Assembly (NCBI GenBank): GCA_009746045.1
Contig: RPFO01000253.1
Span: forward strand, 3,027,975 to 3,091,974
Length of the DNA stretch: 64,000 nt
Source of the DNA: Mesostigma viride
Lineage: Eukaryota; Streptophyta; Mesostigmatophyceae; Mesostigmatales; Mesostigmataceae
Direction of reading: 5' to 3'
Shown here one piece after another: positions 60,005 to 64,000 of the stretch. Both the position numbers and the translations under genes were made by a program. Position 1 is the stretch's first letter. The number at the start of each line of letters is the position of its first letter. Below the pieces are notes generated by a model. That model made no database searches and was not told the DNA's origin. It saw only the letters and a program-made list of their open reading frames with translations.

Positions 60005-60765
60005 ATTCATGCGCAAAGGCATGCCACGGAGTACGATGCTAATCTCATTAGAAAAATAATTACACAAAAGTTTAAACAAATATCGTCTGCATCATCCCCC
60101 AACCGTTAAGCACTAGATGGGGATGTAATCCTCATCCGAGCTGTCCTCTACTGTAATGGCAGACGAGGCGGTAGTGTAGCGGCTATCCTCAGGACGAATA
60201 ACCTCCACCTGCGGACTTCTACCCTGGCTAGCAACGGGCCGCGAGGCCCGTGGGGAGAAAACAGGAGCATACCCCTCAGGAAGGTGCTTATCGCAGATGG
60301 CAGCCCATTTCTCCTTGTCAATCATGCGGGCGCGGAGTACGGATAGTCCCAGAAGCCCAGCATCTTCAAGCAGTTGTGTCACATAGGTCCGGGTCGCGCC
60401 GCGCCGGTGCCCGGCGCGCGCAAGTTTGCCAGTGGGTTGCGATGGGACAAGGGGACCCTGCCATAGGAGGAGGTGTCTACCTGGTTGGCCCGTCTTAAGC
60501 CCCGCGGCAGGGCCCACATCGGTATTCACCTGGTCTGTGCGGGCAAGATGGCCGGCAAAGAGGAGGCGGCGGTGTCGGATGGTATGGGTGACAAGAGGGA
60601 GCTAGCTCGCAGTAGAGCTCGGCCCGGGTGCGGCGTTCTTGGTAACGGACGCCGAGGATATGACGGAGCATTCGAGTGACGGTACCGTCAAGCTGCTGGC
60701 TCAGCGCCTGGTCCAGGGTCCACGCCTCGCAGCCATAAAGGAGGATGCTGAGGACAAGGGCCTAC
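60005..60765 (-). mobile_element. LINE family B RT C-terminal copy
   Basis: Reverse copy of about 11330-12060. The minus-strand frame at 60529-60113 ends with the same TVEDSSDEDYIPI terminus. It differs by a few substitutions and small deletions, and the RT part upstream is frameshifted. It is inserted between two TTAA tails. Confidence 0.8.
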
Positions 60766-60784
60766 TAGAGCTGACGCCACGATT

Positions 60785-60890
60785 AATTAATTAATTAATT
60801 AGACTCGCGCTCCCGTTGGGGAGTCACGGAGCATTAACCCCGATGGATGGATGGATGGGTGCAAACAGTCCTACCGGTCTAATCTATCTA
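60785..60890 (-). mobile_element. LINE family A 3' end fragment
   Basis: TTAA tail, reversed stem-loop (CTCCCGTTGGGGAGTCACGG) and ATTAACCCCGATGGATGG, matching 19930-20015 in reverse. Confidence 0.75.
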
Positions 60891-62289
60891 CATCGGCTAC
60901 ATACTACGCCACGATTGGCTGTGTCAGAAAACTCCTCTGCCACCATTGCGCCACAAACCGCCCTAGAACAACAACAACGACAACAAGTCTGCAGGTGGCG
61001 CTGTTAAGGCCACTCCGTCTGCCGCAGGGATATGTCGGCACTGACGGAGCAGTGAGCAGGGGCCGCATAACACCCACTCGCTATAATATTGGCCATTCCA
61101 CCGCCTCGCCGGTCTACTTGTAGTTTCTGCGCCGGAAAATCACTTCGCTGCACCAAGGAGGGTTAGACGAAAGACCCTTGGGTGCCGGCCACGCCACACG
61201 CGGCCGTGCCGGGCCCAAGTTTGATTGGCTACAAGCCACACGGCCGGTGGCCGAGTCAGCAGTCGGTTCATTGTTCCGGAAGTTGAAAACGCCACGGCAC
61301 TTGGCCGAGTGCCGGCAAAAAACTTTAACGAAACCCTGCATTCAATTCCAGCCCCTTACGTTGGACATACCTTTGTTTAATTCACCCCAAACACATTTAC
61401 GCCCAACCCTAGTTCGCAAGGACGACACGCGTAACAGCGGGGCCCCGCCGCCCCGCCCGGGCGGCCGCATCCGTCCGGGCAGCAAGGCGTGTTCAGCGCT
61501 CTGCGCCCACCGCACAGCCCGCTTTCAGGCATTGGGAACAAGTTGGGAAGGACAGTTTTATGGGCTGCGGGTTTTCCATATTTTGCCGGGTGCTGCAAGG
61601 GTGCTGCGCCGTGTTCAGGACTCGCTTCCAAGTTCCGTGTGCTCTTCCGTGTCACAGCTCGCGCGATCTTCCCGCGGCCTACGGTAATTAAAATTATTGT
61701 CAGTCAGTCAGTTGGATTCCACGCCTGACGCCGGTCATGGCCATTTACAGGCAGAGGTAAATATATTTTCCCTGATCGCGCTAGGACCGAGCGCAGAATT
61801 GTGAGAACTGTGCCTATTTGGTCCGTAAATAATTTGATACATGAAGAAAGACATCTGCGCTCTTCATGAACAGTATGCAGAAGTAATTTATAATTACTGC
61901 CCGAAATGACTATAATTATATCCAGCGCGGCTGCCTGCCCGCAACTGGGGCGGGCGAAGTGGGAATGTACTTACTCGGGCTAGCCCGTTAAAATGTTAGA
62001 AAATGATACCGTTCTCGCATTTTGATATCCTCACGGATCAACCATTATTGTTTGCCTTTCCACGTATGCTAAAAAAATTGAAGTTACAATGGTGATTTCG
62101 CATGCGTTTTCCGTCTTGCATTTCGGCGACGTTAAAATGCCAATTGTTCGAAAATTTGTGCGTCCACCGTAGGCGAAATCTCGGACAATTGTCCGATTTT
62201 TTCTTCTGTGGCGTCCGAAGTTTCACCCCGGTGGCCAGGGTGATTGAATTGATTATACGCGTTCTCTGTTTGGCCACCTCAACAACGAA
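60891..62289. other. No gene recognised; upstream flank of the IP3R-like gene
   Basis: Mixed composition. A GC-rich stretch at 61160-61690 has open frames on both strands without family resemblance. The part nearest 62289 should hold the promoter and 5' UTR of the next gene. Confidence 0.4.
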
Positions 62290-62462
62290 ATGGGTCCGGA
62301 GGGAGGGGAGCGTGAAAAGGTCCTCAAATATGGTAAGGTTCTGGCGTTGCTGCTCGAATGATTGAAAAATAAAGAACTAGGATGGTGTCTCTTGACTGTT
62401 AGGTGAATGCTCGCTCTGTTATTCAGTTCAAAGGGGGAGATTAAGATCAGCAACTGTGTGTG

Positions 62463-62528
<66 letters not shown>

Positions 62529-64000
62529 TGTGTCGGGGGCGGGGGGGGGGAGGGGAGCGGGGAGCGGGGCGGAAGGGAAGTGCGGAGGCGAAGTGCGGAG
62601 GGGAGCAATTAAACTCACGAAATATGGGGGTTGCGCCGGGCGGGAATGTAGGTGTGGCTGCAGCTAGAAGCATGACTTTTGTACAGCAAGTTGCCCGTTT
62701 GTCACACGAGCTATGGCTTCGCCTGCCTTGCCCATATTACCATGCACGTCACTCAGGGGACCGTGTCACCGTCTGCATGGGAGACAACAGGGGCTTCATG
62801 TCCGCCAGCGGCGTCAGCGACGTGCGCATTCGCTTCGAATACCTGGCGGACGGCGTCACGGTGCCGCCCAACCTTGCCGAGTGCATTTTTGAGGTAATAC
62901 CAACAAAGGAGAAGTTTTGCTGTAAATAATCTCAGGAACTCGAGGATGGCTTGGCATGGATGCTTGCTTGCCTCGGTGCGGAATGCGGTTCCTCTGCGTT
63001 TTCTCACCAGTCAATGTGGAAATGCTCTTCAATTTATTCTATCTGAGGATTAGCCTGCAGGTGTTTGAGTGCCCGCTACGGGTTCTCAAGGCAAAAGGGG
63101 TTGGCTTGTGATAATGTCGCGCTTGCACAGAGCCCAGAGCCAGATCCCAACTAGCCATCAGCCGCCGGTGTGTCCGTGATCTGACTCCTTTCCCCCATCT
63201 GTGGCGATGCGCATTAGGCCCTTTCCTTATCCCATGAACACTACGCTCAGACAATGTGATGTGCGTTTACGGCTTCGCAAGGCAACACTCCAAAATTAGT
63301 TTGCTTATGTGAGAGTCCAGTTCGTTCTTGTATATCGTGGTCCTCTTGACGAAGACTGCATTCTGACATGTGAGCGTACTAGCCCGCACCGGTTGCCTCA
63401 TGGATACTGGTGTACTTTCTGTTTTTGCCAAGGTGACTCGGGATGTGCTGCTCCATGCAAACAGTAGACAAAAGGTCGAGGAAAGCATGCACGCGTGAAC
63501 ATTTTCCCCGCATCGTCTCGGAGCATACTTCCAATGGGAGGTCTCTTCTTACTTGCTCAGCTCGTGCATCCCCAGCGCACATTTCCTGCGGCGGTCGCCA
63601 CTCACCGCCAACTCCGAAAAACCTTCTTTTCTGCATGCTACAGCCTGTTACTATATGATAAAACTCTGCTTCTCGGGGCCTTATATAAGCATCCCGTGCT
63701 TTGTAATCCTAACACTAGGCTTTGTGAGGACTTACACCTCAGGGGACCTTCAAGGCGGTCGGATGGCCTAGACCTGGCAGGGATCCCTGTGTCATCTGTC
63801 ATCCTGTCTGCCAAAGTGACTGCTGGCTGCTTAAGTGGCTGCTAACCCACGACTGGCTGCGCTGCTGGCTTCCATCATGGGAATGGTGCTCTTGCCCGCA
63901 GGTGGTGGTCAAGCACCAGTACACCGCATACAAGGCGTTCAATAAGGAGCTCGCGGCCACCGGCCTCACGTGGCAAAGCTGGAAGAGTGCGCAGGCCCAG
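62290..64000 (+). CDS. IP3 receptor-like channel, N-terminus only (partial)
   Basis: Three exons join in one frame: 62290-62332 (ATG in GAAATGG, donor GTAAGG), 62757-62893 and 63902-64000+. The codon split across the first junction becomes Gly. The ~93 residues read VLKYGDRVTVCMGDNRGFMS, then SGVSDVRIRF, then VPPNLAECIFEV and VKHQYTAYKAFNKEL. This follows the start of the IP3-receptor N-terminal suppressor domain: GD-x-(V/I)-S/T, NGF-(I/M)-S, G-x-x-D-x-R, PP and C-(L/I)-F-x-(V/L), then Y-x-A-x-K. IP3 receptors are intracellular Ca2+-release channels of about 2700 residues; the pore and ligand-binding core would lie beyond the window. They are missing in land plants but reported in green algae. 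Ryanodine-type receptors share this domain but are not expected here. Confidence 0.7.
62455..62528. repeat. (GT)n microsatellite
   Basis: About 36 GT units in the first intron of the IP3R-like gene, followed by a G-rich run. Confidence 0.95.

Noticed and set aside
61178-61687. 169-codon plus-strand frame
   Set aside because: GC-rich, frames open on both strands, no domain or splice support.

Overview
The window looks like nuclear DNA of a chlorophyte green alga. Its genes are broken by many GT-AG introns of 0.3-4 kb. One gene encodes a plastid-targeted starch-synthase-like protein. The candidate poly(A) signals fit the green-algal TGTAA form. The last gene has the N-terminus of an IP3 receptor, a channel family absent from land plants but known in some green algae. 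The species cannot be told from this sequence. No rRNA, tRNA or CRISPR array was recognised.

Layout. 1-5.8 kb: a minus-strand polytopic membrane protein gene whose large intron contains a decayed LINE. 6-13 kb: a repeat-rich stretch with LINE families A and B and a dispersed ~200 bp SINE-like repeat. 13.5-15.5 kb: a single-exon minus-strand TMEM214-type gene. 16-20.5 kb: a Tc1/mariner-like MITE and more LINE debris. 20.8-35.4 kb: a minus-strand gene of about 15 exons with only phase-0 introns; it encodes an unrecognised protein with EF-hand/p25-alpha-like units, and its introns hold several large satellites. 35.4-37.7 kb: a head-to-head intergenic region invaded by a 5'-truncated LINE. 37.7-54.5 kb: an 18-exon plus-strand gene for a noncanonical, probably inactive GT5 starch synthase of the SSIV/SS5 type. 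Its introns hold a 56-bp satellite, a hAT element, a large hairpin-forming inverted repeat and a MITE. 55.9-61 kb: a LINE cluster that includes an apparently complete ORF1-only element with target-site duplications. 62.3-64 kb: the first three exons of an IP3-receptor-like gene that runs off the window.

The genes form no obvious pathway. The starch-synthase-like gene and the phase-0 gene are divergently arranged and could share a promoter region. The most unusual points are: (1) ORF1-only half-LINEs that share 3' stem-loops and tails with RT-bearing relatives; (2) a starch synthase homologue that has lost its ADP-glucose-binding and catalytic motifs; (3) an algal IP3 receptor start; (4) an intronic inverted duplication of a coding-like segment. 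Exon models were built by eye from splice signals and reading-frame continuity, with no alignment or transcript support.
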